Below, piece after piece: positions 15,307 to 24,200 of a DNA stretch of 64,000 nucleotides. The stretch is taken from positions 62,001 through 126,000 of the forward strand of contig JBBJOI010000003.1 of NCBI GenBank assembly GCA_037721555.1. The letters run 5' to 3'. Within the stretch, counting starts at the first letter, position 1. Each line of letters begins with the position of its first letter. The position numbers were made by a program, and so were the translations under genes. Below the pieces are notes generated by a model. That model was not told the origin of the DNA and ran no database searches. It worked only from the letters and a program-made list of their open reading frames with translations. This DNA comes from Gaiellasilicea sp037721555 (GTDB taxonomy: Bacteria; Actinomycetota; Thermoleophilia; Gaiellales; Gaiellaceae).

Positions 15307-17799
15307 ATGATGACGCCTGTGCAGCCCGATCTCCCAGCGGGGACCGTCACTTTCCTTTTCACCGACGTCGAGGGCTCGACGAAGCTGCTGCACGAGCTTG
15401 GTCCCGACGCCTATGCCGACGCGCTTGCTGAGCATCGCCGCGTTCTCCGCGAGGCGTTCGTCGCTCATGGCGGCGTCGAGGTCGACACACAGGGGGATGC
15501 CTTCTTCGTTGCCTTCCCGACGGCGCCGCGAGCGCTACAGGCTTCCGCGCAGGTGCTGGAAGGGCTCCTCGCTTCCGGCCCGATCCAGGTTCGGATAGGC
15601 CTCCACACGGGCACACCACACCTGGCAGAGGGCGGATACGTCGGCGCCGATGTGCACCGTGCGGCACGGATTGCAGCCTGCGCTCACGGCAGTCAGGTAC
15701 TGATTTCGAGCTCGGCGGCTGCGTTGCTCGACAGCGGCGCGCTACGCGATCTCGGCGAGCATCGGCTGAAGGATCTCTCTGCGCCGGAGCGCATCTACCA
15801 GTTCGGGGACACTGACTTCCCACCGCTGAAGAGCCTCCACCAGACGAACCTGCCGGTGCCGGCGACGCCGTTCCTGGGGCGCGAGCGCGAGCTGACAGAG
15901 GTTGGGACGTTGCTCGCCCGGGATGATGTGAGGGCGGTGACCCTGACCGGCGCGGGAGGGACTGGGAAGACTCGGCTGGCGTTGCAATCGGCGGGTGTTG
16001 CGGCTGATGCGTTCGCCGACGGGGTGTGGTGGGTGCCCCTCGCTCCTCTGCGTGATCCAGCGCTGGTCATCGAAGCCGCGGCAGTCGCGCTGGGCGCGAC
16101 TGGTGAACTCGCAGCCCACATCGGTGACAAGCGTTTGCTCCTGCTGCTGGACAACTTCGAGCAGGTCGTCTCGGCGGCTCCCGATGTTGCGCACCTGCTC
16201 GAGCGTTGCCCGCGGCTCACCGTGCTCGTGACGAGCCGCGAGCCGCTCCGCCTCGGCGGCGAGTGGGAGTACGCGGTCGATCCGATGCAGGAGGCTGAGG
16301 CCGTCGCGTTGTTCGAGACGCGTGCACGAGCAGCCCGGCGCGACTTCACCGCGAACGGTGAAGTCCGAGAGATCTGCGCACGGCTCGACAACCTGCCTCT
16401 GGCGATCGAGCTGGCTGCGGCGCGGGTCAAGGTGTTGTCGGCTGCGGCGCTGCTGGCACGGCTCGAACGGCGCCTGCCTGTCCTCTCTGGTGGCCCGCGC
16501 GACGCGCCGGAGCGCCAACGAACGCTGCGCGCGCTGATCGCGTGGAGCCACGAGTTGTTGACGCCGGAGGAGCAGACCCTCTTCCGTCGGCTTGGCGTCT
16601 TCGTGGGCAGCGCGACGCTTGAGACGATCGAAGCGGTCTGCGACACCGACCTCGACTTGCTTGCGTCGCTCGTCGACAAGAGCCTCGTCCGCGTGCGGGA
16701 CGACGACCGCTATTGGATGCTGGAGACGATCCGGGAATTCGCACTGGAGCGACTCGACGAGTCCCGCGAAGCTGACGACGTTCGACGGCGCCACGCCAAG
16801 CATTTCCTCGCGCTGGCCGAGGAGGCGGAGCCGCACTTGCGCGGCGCATCCGAGACCTGGCTCGAGCTTGTCGACCGCGAGCACGACAATCTTCGCGCTG
16901 CGCTTGACCAGCTTGGGGCCTGTGGGGAGGCGCAGCTTGCACTGCGGCTGGCGGCAGCTATGTGGAGGTTCTGGCACTGGCGCCACATGACAGAGGGCCG
17001 GCGCCGGCTGGAGTGCGTGCTTCTCGCGGACAGAGGGGCGACAGCAGCTCGTGTCAAAGCACTCAATGGAGCGGCACAGCTAGGCATCAACGCCGGTGAC
17101 GTCGCGTCAGCGCGGGCTCGGGCCGGGGAGGCGGTGGCACTCCATCATGCCGGCAGCGATCGTTGGGTACGCGCCCACTCCGTCTTCCTTCTCGGTTGGG
17201 CGACCCTCGACGGGGACGATCCTCAAGCGGCACAACCGCTGCTGGAGGAGAGCGTCAGGCTCTTCGGCGAACTGGATGACGAGCAGTATGCCCTGTTCGC
17301 AAGCCACCTGCTTGCCTGGGGTTGCCACAGTATCGGCCAGCGCGAAAGGGCGCGGGCATTGTGGGAAGACAATCTCCAACGTGCGCGTGCGGTCGCCAAC
17401 AGGTACGTCGAGGCGTTGTCGCTGGGCGCGCTCGCGGACAACTTCGCCGTCGAGGAGGGGCGGCTCGAGGATGCCCACGTGATGCTGACGGAGGCGTATC
17501 GCATCAATCGCGAACTCGGTACACCCGAGCTTCAAGCTGCAATGGATCTTTGCCGACTCGCCCGCAGCCTGGCGCTCGCGGGAAGATCAGTGGCGGCCGT
17601 CCGCATACTCGCCTGCGCCGAGGCTGTCTACGAAGAGAACGGAGCCAAGCCCCGCCGACTCTTCGTCGAGAAGAACGAACAAACTCGCGGCCTGATCAAC
17701 GCGAAGCTCGACGACTCAACGTTTGCCGAGGCCTGGGAGCAAGGGCGGGCTTTGTCACCCGACGAGGCCGTTGATCTCGCTCTCGACACACGCGAGTGA
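15307..17799 (+). CDS. Class III adenylate/guanylate cyclase with NB-ARC ATPase and TPR domains
   Basis: An 830-residue signalling protein. Residues about 12-170 form a class III cyclase domain (TVTFLFTDVEGSTKLL, GGVEVDTQGDAFFVAF, RIGLHTGTPHL). Residues about 190-480 form an AAA/NB-ARC ATPase with Walker A GAGGTGKTRLA, Walker B LLLLLDNFEQV, and the DNLPLAIELAAARV segment. The C-terminal 350 residues are TPR-like. The layout is that of AfsR/LuxR-like regulators with the DNA-binding domain exchanged for a cyclase. The metal-binding aspartates (FTDVEGS and TQGDAFF) are present. It may follow from the GTG/ATG pair at 15307/15310. Confidence 0.93.
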   Translation: MMTPVQPDLPAGTVTFLFTDVEGSTKLLHELGPDAYADALAEHRRVLREAFVAHGGVEVDTQGDAFFVAFPTAPRALQASAQVLEGLLASGPIQVRIGLHTGTPHLAEGGYVGADVHRAARIAACAHGSQVLISSSAAALLDSGALRDLGEHRLKDLSAPERIYQFGDTDFPPLKSLHQTNLPVPATPFLGRERELTEVGTLLARDDVRAVTLTGAGGTGKTRLALQSAGVAADAFADGVWWVPLAPLRDPALVIEAAAVALGATGELAAHIGDKRLLLLLDNFEQVVSAAPDVAHLLERCPRLTVLVTSREPLRLGGEWEYAVDPMQEAEAVALFETRARAARRDFTANGEVREICARLDNLPLAIELAAARVKVLSAAALLARLERRLPVLSGGPRDAPERQRTLRALIAWSHELLTPEEQTLFRRLGVFVGSATLETIEAVCDTDLDLLASLVDKSLVRVRDDDRYWMLETIREFALERLDESREADDVRRRHAKHFLALAEEAEPHLRGASETWLELVDREHDNLRAALDQLGACGEAQLALRLAAAMWRFWHWRHMTEGRRRLECVLLADRGATAARVKALNGAAQLGINAGDVASARARAGEAVALHHAGSDRWVRAHSVFLLGWATLDGDDPQAAQPLLEESVRLFGELDDEQYALFASHLLAWGCHSIGQRERARALWEDNLQRARAVANRYVEALSLGALADNFAVEEGRLEDAHVMLTEAYRINRELGTPELQAAMDLCRLARSLALAGRSVAAVRILACAEAVYEENGAKPRRLFVEKNEQTRGLINAKLDDSTFAEAWEQGRALSPDEAVDLALDTRE

Positions 17800-17815
17800 G
17801 CGTGATGAACCCAAA

Positions 17816-17856
17816 TGCCCCCAACCGGAATTGAACCAGCGCACGCGGTTTAGGAA
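17816..17856 (-). repeat. tRNA-Arg 3' fragment: second attachment scar
   Basis: A 41-bp partial tRNA-Arg(CCT), anticodon loop through discriminator, identical at 38 of 41 positions to the copy at 19831-19871. It contains the 17-bp core CGCACGCGGTTTAGGAA (plus-strand sense) shared with the intact tRNA at 36015-36086. No 5' half is present. Together with 19831-19871 it forms direct repeats around a segment of about 2 kb. It lies in the gap 17800-18062, where nothing else is seen. Confidence 0.85.
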
Positions 17857-18062
17857 GCAGCGGGCTGTCGTCAGGAGATCGCCGCAAATCTCCAGCTAAT
17901 GGGGACGGTTCGCGTGCTGCGCACCAGCTAGCGCGTCAGCGTGCGCCAAGCCGTCGCGCGACGCGGCACCGGCCGGGGGCTGATGGCGACGGGATTGGGC
18001 GGCTCGGGAAGGTGTTGGGTTCGCTTCCCGCGCTCGAGCAGCTGATCGGCGAGGATTCGCCG

Positions 18063-18869
18063 GTGCTTGCGCTTATCGCTGCCGCTGCCGCGCTCGCCGT
18101 GCCGACGGCCGCCCCGCCGCCGTCCACGCCGCTCCCGTCTGGCGCTGCACCGATTGCTCAGCGGCTCGCGGCCACGACCCGATCGCTCCAGACTGCTGTC
18201 GACCGTTGGCGCGCCTCCGATACTCCCCGGCCGCCGCGACAGCTGCGCCTGTGGGCGCTCCACCAGCAGCGCCTGTATCTCGAGCTCGGGATCGGCCGGA
18301 TCCAGGCGGGCGACGCGGTCGTCCGGCGGCTTCCCCGAGAGCTGCGGGCCAATGCACGTGACGTGCTCACCGCGCGCCGGGCGCTCGTCCGTCTCACGCC
18401 GCCGACGACGCGGCCGCTCTCCGCGTTCCGCACAGGCCCGGCGGATTCAGCCGACAGGCTTCTCGGCTACTACCGAGAGGCGCAGCGCCGCTCTGGCGTC
18501 CCCTGGCAGATCCTCGCCGCGGTGAACTTCATCGAGACGGCGTTCGGCAAAGTCCGTTCCCCGAGCACCGCCGGTGCGCAGGGGCCGATGCAGTTCCTAC
18601 CGGCGACCTGGCGCGCCTACGGCCTCGGCGGAAACATCCGCCGCCCGCGCGATTCCATCCTCGGAGCCGCCAACTACCTCCGCGCCTCCGGTGCGCCCGG
18701 GAATCTCCGGCGCGCGCTCTACGCCTACAACCACTCGAAGCTCTACGTAGACGCCGTCCTCGCCTATGCCCGAGTCATGCGCCGCGACCTGCGCGCCTTC
18801 TACGGCTTTCACGCCTGGCAGGTGTTCGTGCGAACGCCGAACGGCTACCGCCGGATCACGAGCCCGTAG
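18063..18869 (+). CDS. Secreted lytic transglycosylase (SLT-type)
   Basis: About 268 residues. With GTG 18063 as start, the N-terminus is a signal-peptide-like LALIAAAAALAVPTAAP; GTG 18012 would add 17 polar residues before it. The SLT domain lies in the C-terminal half: GVPWQILAAVNFIETAFGKVRSPSTAGAQGPMQFLPATWRAYG, with the catalytic glutamate in NFIETAFG and the conserved GAQGPMQF, and a final ALYAYNHSKLYVDAVLAYA. It cleaves peptidoglycan between MurNAc and GlcNAc. It lies between two tRNA-Arg scars. Confidence 0.9.
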   Translation: MLALIAAAAALAVPTAAPPPSTPLPSGAAPIAQRLAATTRSLQTAVDRWRASDTPRPPRQLRLWALHQQRLYLELGIGRIQAGDAVVRRLPRELRANARDVLTARRALVRLTPPTTRPLSAFRTGPADSADRLLGYYREAQRRSGVPWQILAAVNFIETAFGKVRSPSTAGAQGPMQFLPATWRAYGLGGNIRRPRDSILGAANYLRASGAPGNLRRALYAYNHSKLYVDAVLAYARVMRRDLRAFYGFHAWQVFVRTPNGYRRITSP

Positions 18870-19035
18870 CCCAATTGGATGTTGTTCACGTGCAGCCAAT
18901 GGCGCCGCTCACCGCACGCTCGGCTCCATCCAATTTGAGCTAAAACGTCCCGTCGCCGCGGCCGGTCGTGGATTGGTGTAGCGCCCGGTCTCTGTCGACC
19001 TCAGTAACGGCGGTGTTTGGGCGAGCTAGCGTCGA

Positions 19036-19057
19036 CGCAAGCAGTAGAGTGCTTGCG
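19036..19057. terminator. Eight-base-pair hairpin in the gap between convergent genes
   Basis: CGCAAGCA (19036-19043) pairs with TGCTTGCG (19050-19057) around a six-base loop. It lies between the end of the transglycosylase gene and the end of the DUF1428 gene, so it could serve either strand. A longer-range inverted repeat (AATTGGATG at 18873-18881 and CATCCAATT at 18927-18935) lies upstream. Confidence 0.45.
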
Positions 19058-19111
19058 CCTCTTCTGCGTCACGCCTTCGCGCGTGGTGAGGCCAGCGGCT
19101 TGAGCCGCGGC

Positions 19112-19464
19112 TCACAGCTCGAGAAACGGCTCGAAGCCGCCGTAGATTATGCGCTTGGAGTCGAATGGGGAGTTCTGCATCGAGTCGGGAGGCGGGGATC
19201 CTCCATCACCTTGGCATTGATCTCGTCACGGACATCCCGGGAGGGATAGGTGATCCAGGCGAAGATCACGATCTCATCTTCCTTCGCCTGCACCGCCCGC
19301 GGGAATGAAGTGAGCTCCCCATACGGCGTGTCGTCTCCTATGCACTCCACGTACGACAGCGCCCCATGCTCTCTCCACACGGCACCTGCGGCACGCGCCA
19401 TCTCCTTGTAGGCGTCGAGGTTTGCCCGCGGCACCGCGAGTACGAACCCATCGACGTAGGCCAT
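19112..19464 (-). pseudogene. DUF1428 (YbaA-like) gene with a 3' frameshift
   Basis: The ATG at 19464 has a perfect AGGAGG site and opens MAYVDGFVLAVPRANLDAYKEMARAAG, a clear DUF1428 start. The frame runs well to VMEDPRL, then a one-base loss near 19186-19195 shifts it to a stop at 19147. The correct continuation, DSMQNSPFDSKRIIYGGFEPFLEL, lies in another frame and stops at 19112-19114. DUF1428 proteins are small dimeric ferredoxin-like-fold proteins of unknown function. A sequencing error in an assembly would give the same picture; the single lesion leaves that open. Confidence 0.8.
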
Positions 19465-19830
19465 CGTGATCCTCCTTAGAGTTGGAGTCTCGCCGAGGCT
19501 CAGAACGTACAGAAGAACCCAGTCCCTGACCCGGATCACCTGGACTGGTCGCCGAAAGCCGAGTGTCCGCGTTCTTCGAGTACCTGCTTGATTGCCTAAA
19601 GGCTGCTTCGTTCGAGGATCTGCTCCCGAATGAGCTGTCTGACCCTGAGCGGTTCCGGCGCGTGAAGAGAGGCTGCGGCCGGGAGAGACGGAGTGGTGAG
19701 CGACCAAGACCGGCGAGCGCAGGTAGTGCAACTACCACTCGAGGCAGAAAATGGCCTCCAGCAACGCCGCCGTCGCCGATTGAGGAAACAGTCGAACGGC
19801 GCTTCGTTGCGATCGAACGGCATGGATCGA

Positions 19831-19871
19831 TGCCCCCGGCCGGAATCGAACCAGCGCACGCGGTTTAGGAA
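19831..19871 (-). repeat. Left attachment site (tRNA-Arg 3' fragment)
   Basis: A 41-bp copy of the tRNA-Arg(CCT) half from the anticodon loop to the discriminator base. On the minus strand the T-arm is intact (GCTGG-TTCGATT-CCGGC) and the acceptor strand is CGGGGGC. The exact shared core with the intact tRNA at 36039-36055 is 17 bp and covers the anticodon stem-loop, the usual crossover region for tyrosine integrases. Confidence 0.85.
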
Positions 19872-19936
19872 GGCTCTTGGCGCCGGACCGCAAAGGCACA
19901 TGGTTAAGCCGAATCTAGGTGGTCGATCCAACGCCT

Positions 19937-19957
19937 GCGACAGTCGTTGCGGCAGTC
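19937..19957 (+). repeat. Candidate integrase arm-type sites, left end
   Basis: GCGACAGTC (19937-19945) and GCGGCAGTC (19949-19957) are tandem, 12 bp apart, about 65 bp inside the left attachment core. The same nonamer occurs three times near the integrase at the right end in the same orientation. This is the arrangement expected of integrase arm sites flanking the core in a circularised attP. Confidence 0.65.
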
Positions 19958-19989
19958 TTGGGAGAGTCCCTGTCACTGATTGGCGCCGG

Positions 19990-20355
19990 CTACGTCGGCT
20001 GGCGTCCGCTTTGGTTGGGCAGCGATGGCTCGGCTTGAGTCTCCGCTTCGCGTCGATGCGCCCGCCATGCGGTGACGCGGCAGCGGTCGGCGCAAAAACG
20101 ACGGCGAGCGGTTCCCGAACCGATAGGGACGCCGCACCACGCGCACTTAACGTATGGCGGCTCATGTCGGGTTGAAAGCCGCGACGGAGACGCGGGCTGA
20201 GTTACGCGATCATCCCGCTCGTCCAGGTAACCGTTCACGACGCGTCGAACCCAGACCTCGAGATCAAGATGCTCTTGCTGGGCCTGCTTGTTCCAGCGTC
20301 GGAACTCGGGCATTCGAATCTCGAGTCCGAAGCTCATCCTGCCGTGTGTCGTCAC
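19990..20355 (-). CDS. Small zinc-ribbon-like protein of unknown function
   Basis: A 121-residue protein starting at GTG 20355. The N-terminal half (GLEIRMPEFRRWNKQAQQEHLDLEVWVRRVVNGYLDE) resembles a short helical DNA-binding or dimerisation unit. The C-terminal half has a CxxC...CxxxC cluster (KCAWCGVPIGSGTARRRFCADRCRVTAWR), a compact zinc-binding pattern seen in small bacterial proteins of mobile elements. It is the first gene inside the left end of the element. Function not known. Confidence 0.6.
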   Translation of the reverse strand: MTTHGRMSFGLEIRMPEFRRWNKQAQQEHLDLEVWVRRVVNGYLDERDDRVTQPASPSRLSTRHEPPYVKCAWCGVPIGSGTARRRFCADRCRVTAWRAHRREAETQAEPSLPNQSGRQPT

Positions 20356-20404
20356 GCTCTCATGTTACGGAACGTTACGGAACGAAGCCGATAGTAGCTT
20401 TGAG

Positions 20405-20566
20405 ATGGCGGAAGTCCTCGTGTTCCTTACGGCTGTCGGAGTCGGCACGCTGGTTGCCAACCGCATCGTTGAGCTGATGCGCAACGTGATCCGTCTCCGA
20501 AATGAGTGGCTTGAACGCACGCCCCGTTCAGAGTCGGTCGAGCGGAGGTCACCGCCGAAGCCGTGA
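20405..20566 (+). CDS. Short single-helix membrane protein candidate
   Basis: A 53-residue ORF, MAEVLVFLTAVGVGTLVANRIVELMRN followed by a charged tail. One membrane helix with a typical basic flank is visible. No strong ribosome site and no family recognised, so it may be spurious. It is convergent with the HTH gene at 20573. Confidence 0.35.
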   Translation: MAEVLVFLTAVGVGTLVANRIVELMRNVIRLRNEWLERTPRSESVERRSPPKP

Positions 20567-20572
20567 ACACAG

Positions 20573-21064
20573 TCAGCCAGCAACAGCGTTGCGATGCAGA
20601 ACGCTGCGAATCGTCGAGGGCCACCATTGGCGGCCGCCGTGCGCTGTCGGCACGCCCTCGTCCTCCAGCGCTCGAGCGATCTCGCCGAGGCTTCGACCAG
20701 CTCCGTACTCGCGTCTGATTCGCTGAACGGTCGCGGTCGGGAGAGTGGTCGGCCGGCCGACGGGCCGCCGGGTCGCACGCCTTGCGGTATCGAGGTTGTC
20801 TTGGACGAATCGCTCGAGCTCGCTGACCGGGATGAGCCGCTGGCCCCACGGTGCTTTCACAGTCTGGATGGCGGGCACGAGCCTCCGGTCAACCGTCGAG
20901 ATGCTGATGCCGAGCACCTCTGCAGCCTGTCGGCGGCTGTAGGTCAACAGCCGCACCTCTCTGGCATCCCAGAACTCGCTTGCGGGAGTCGTTGAGATGC
21001 GACGCCGATCGCGCTTACGCTCGCGGCGGCGTCTTCGGCTCGTACTCACCCAGCAACCATACAC
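20573..21064 (-). CDS. Helix-turn-helix protein with excisionase-like and recombinase-like HTH segments
   Basis: A 163-residue protein. The first half has a HTH_17/excisionase-like motif (YSRRQAAEVLGISISTVDRRLVPAIQTVKAPWGQRLIPVSELERFV). The second half resembles the C-terminal HTH of serine recombinases (TATVQRIRREYGAGRSLGEIARALEDEGVPTAHGGRQWWPSTIRSVL). It could be an orphan regulator or a recombination directionality factor. GTG 21064 is the longest start; the conserved part begins about 30 residues later. A small palindrome lies 18 bp upstream. Confidence 0.7.
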   Translation of the reverse strand: MYGCWVSTSRRRRRERKRDRRRISTTPASEFWDAREVRLLTYSRRQAAEVLGISISTVDRRLVPAIQTVKAPWGQRLIPVSELERFVQDNLDTARRATRRPVGRPTTLPTATVQRIRREYGAGRSLGEIARALEDEGVPTAHGGRQWWPSTIRSVLHRNAVAG

Positions 21065-21081
21065 TAATACTGCTGCCTATA

Positions 21082-21094
21082 GCACTTACAGTGC
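21082..21094. promoter_or_regulatory. Operator-like inverted repeat upstream of the HTH gene
   Basis: GCACT (21082-21086), spacer TAC, AGTGC (21090-21094) form a perfect palindrome in the A/T-richer 175-bp gap between the divergent HTH gene and the methyltransferase gene. It is well placed for autoregulation by the HTH protein or control of the methyltransferase. No binding evidence. Confidence 0.4.
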
Positions 21095-21238
21095 ATCTGC
21101 GTCTCGCTGGTCACTTCTGTTCCTGTTAGTGACACGCAGTTCGGCTGTCCGGGAGTCGAACGCAAACGAAACTGTGACAACTCTGCATCAATTCACGCGA
21201 TTCGGGCTCCAGGCGCCTCTTGCCGCTGCTATCGAGGT

Positions 21239-24200
21239 GTGAGGGTGCACGCTCGCTCCTATCTCCACCGGCCGGTCCGGGCAGTAGCGTTCGCTCGTGC
21301 GCAAGGATGGGGCCTCGAGCCCGTGAACGCTAAGGAACTCATCGACGCGCTCGCCGGCGTGGCCGGCGCGCGCCGCGTCCCTGTTCAGTCGAACGCAGTC
21401 GAGTCGAGCGCGCTCGTCAATGGGATCGAGATTGCGACGTCGATCTCAGCCGAGGACCGCGACTTGCGACGTGCTTGGCGCGCCCGCGCCCGAGGCGGCC
21501 CAACACCGCTGCTGCTTCTCGCCGACGATCCGGAGACGGCTGGCTATCTGCGCGCGCTCGGGCCCGTCAAGAAGGATGGGCCACTCCGAACGGTCGCTCC
21601 CGAGGCGCTCCTGGGCGTTCTGCGACGCCTGCCGGAGCTCTCAAACCTCCAGGCCGTCCGCGAGCTTGCGGAGCAGCTCGAGCACCTAGACCGGTCAGGG
21701 GTGGCCGGGCTTACCGTGAAGGGGCTCGGAACGGAGTACCTCTACAGAACGAGGCTTCGCGGCACCGGCGAGTGGGGGCGCCTCGCCGAGCTTGCGGCCG
21801 GCGCAACCGGCGAGTGGCGCGCGCTGCTGACCGGCCTCGGTTACGAGCTCGAGACCCTGCGACCGTACGGCTACGTCGCCCGCCACGGCGACGCTCCCGT
21901 GGCCGTCGTCCACCCGGTCGCGGATCCCTCAGCATTCTCCCGCCTTGATCCGCAGGGCCGCCCGCCGGAAGGCGTCTTGCTCGCCGAGTGCCGCGCTCAC
22001 GGCGCGCAGTACGGACTTCTAGCCGCCGGCTCTCGCTTCCGCCTCTTCGAGGCACGGCCGGAGGCGGGTTCGGCCGTCGCTCGTTACGTCGAGCTCGACG
22101 CAACCACACTTGCCGATGAAGACCGGCCGCTCCTCGGGCTCCTCGCACCGGCCTACCTAGCCGAGGGTGGGTTCGAGGCGCTCATGCGACAGTCGCGCGC
22201 GTTCGGCGTCGAGCTGCGAAAGCGGCTGGACACGGCGATCCGCCAGGACGTCCTGCCGCCGCTCGGGGTCGAGCTCGGGAAGTGGGCGCGTGACGGCGGT
22301 CGGGACTTGTCGGACGATGCGCAACGCGGCGAGCTGGAGGCTGCCGCGCTCACATTCGTATTCCGCGCGCTCTTCCTCCTTTACGCGGAGAGCGCCGGAC
22401 ACCTACCGATGAGCCAGGAGGGATACGCCCGCAGTTCCTTCTCGCAGGTCGTGCAGGACGCGGCCGAACAGCTCGGACGCCTCGACCCGCGATCGACGCA
22501 GCTCTCGGACCGAATCCGGACGCTCGTTGGCGCGATGCGGACAGGCAACGACGCTCTGGCGGTGCCTGCATACAACGGCGATCTGTTCGCCGTCGACGGG
22601 TTCGAGGGGGCGGAGGTGCTCGAGGCCGTCTCGTTCTCGGACGCGTCGCTCGGCCCGGGCCTCGTCGCGCTGGGGGTCGACTCGACGTCGGGCGACGGCT
22701 TCGACTTCTCCGGTCTCGAGATCGGACATCTCGGCCACATCTACGAGGGGTTGCTATCCCTGAGGCTCTCGCTTGCCGATCGCCGCTATCGCTACGACGC
22801 GCGGAGCGATCGATATGTCGGGGCCGAGTCCGGCGACGCGGCGGTCGAGAAAGGTGACCTGCTCTGGCTGACCGACGAAGGCGGACGGAAGGGTGGCGGC
22901 GTCTACTACACGCCGGAACCGCTGGTCCGCCACCTCGTGCGCCGCGGCGTAGTGCCAGCCTTTCATCGCCATCTAGAGGAGGTTGCCGCGCTCCTGCGCG
23001 AGCGGCCGGACGAGGCGGCGCGACGTCTGTTTGAGTTCCGTGTGCTCGACCCGGCGTGCGGCAGCTCTCACTTTCTCGTCGCCGTCGTCGACGAGTTGGC
23101 CGACGAGATCGCGAGCTTCCTCGGCGAGCACCCGCTCCCAACCGTCGCGCGCGAGCTGGACGACCTGCGCGCCGGAGCCGGGGCGACCTACGGGATCGGG
23201 ATCGAGGACAGCCAGCTGCTGCGCCGCCTGGTGCTGAGGCGCTGCGTCTTCGGCGTCGACCTCTCGCCCATGGGAGCGGAGATCGCGAAGATCTCGCTCT
23301 GGCTCGCCTCGTTCGTGCCGGGTCTCTCGCTCTCGTACCTCGACCACAACGTGAAGGTCGGAAACTCGTTGATCGGTGTTGCGAGCGCCGACCAGCTGCT
23401 CGACGCACATGGCGGATCGACGATTCCCGCGATGCTTGTCGCCGAGCAGATGGAGCGGGCTGCGAAGGCGGGGGAGCCGCTGTTCGGGCTGATGGACAGG
23501 AATCCGGAGGAGGTTGCGCGCAGCGAGAAGACCGACCGCGAGATGGAGCGCGCCGTCGAGGGCGCGCGCATCCTGCTTAACCTTTGGGTCGCCGAGCCGC
23601 TCGGGCTCAAGGGAGCCCGCGACGAGCTCTGGGCGGCGGCGGAGGCGATCGGTCGCGGTGATGTGCCGGCGCTGGGAGATGCGGCAAGCGAACTTGCACG
23701 GCTGAATCGCGTGTTCCACTGGCCGCTGGAGTTTCCGGAGGTGTTCGCGGCCGGAAAGGGCTTCGCCGCGGTTGTGGGTAACCCGCCTTGGGAGGAAGTC
23801 ACGGTCGAGGAGCTTGCGTTCTACGCACGTTACGAGCCGGGTCTTCGCGGATTGCCGGAGGCGGAGCGCACGCCGGCGCTCGAACGCATGCAGGACGAGC
23901 GGCCCGAACTTTCCGAGCGGCTGAACGAGGAGCTTCAGGCGGTTGCAGCTCTGCGCGCGTTCTTCGCCGCCGATACCGGCTACACGGGCGGCGCGGGCGA
24001 TCCGGACCTCTACAAGTTTTTCTGTCAGCGCTACCGGCGGTTGCTCGCCTCGGGTGGAGCGCTCGCCGTTGTGCTGCCGCGGAGTGCCTTCGCGGCTAAG
24101 GGTTCGGCCGACTTCCGGCGCTGGCTGTTCGGCGAGTGCACAGTGCGGAGGCTCGACTTCCTTCTCAACAACCGCTGCTGGATCTTCGACACGCATCCGC

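Noticed and set aside
19563..20175. Several overlapping ORFs around the left attachment site
   Set aside because: They lack start signals and families, and cross the tRNA fragment or run antisense to the zinc-ribbon-like gene.
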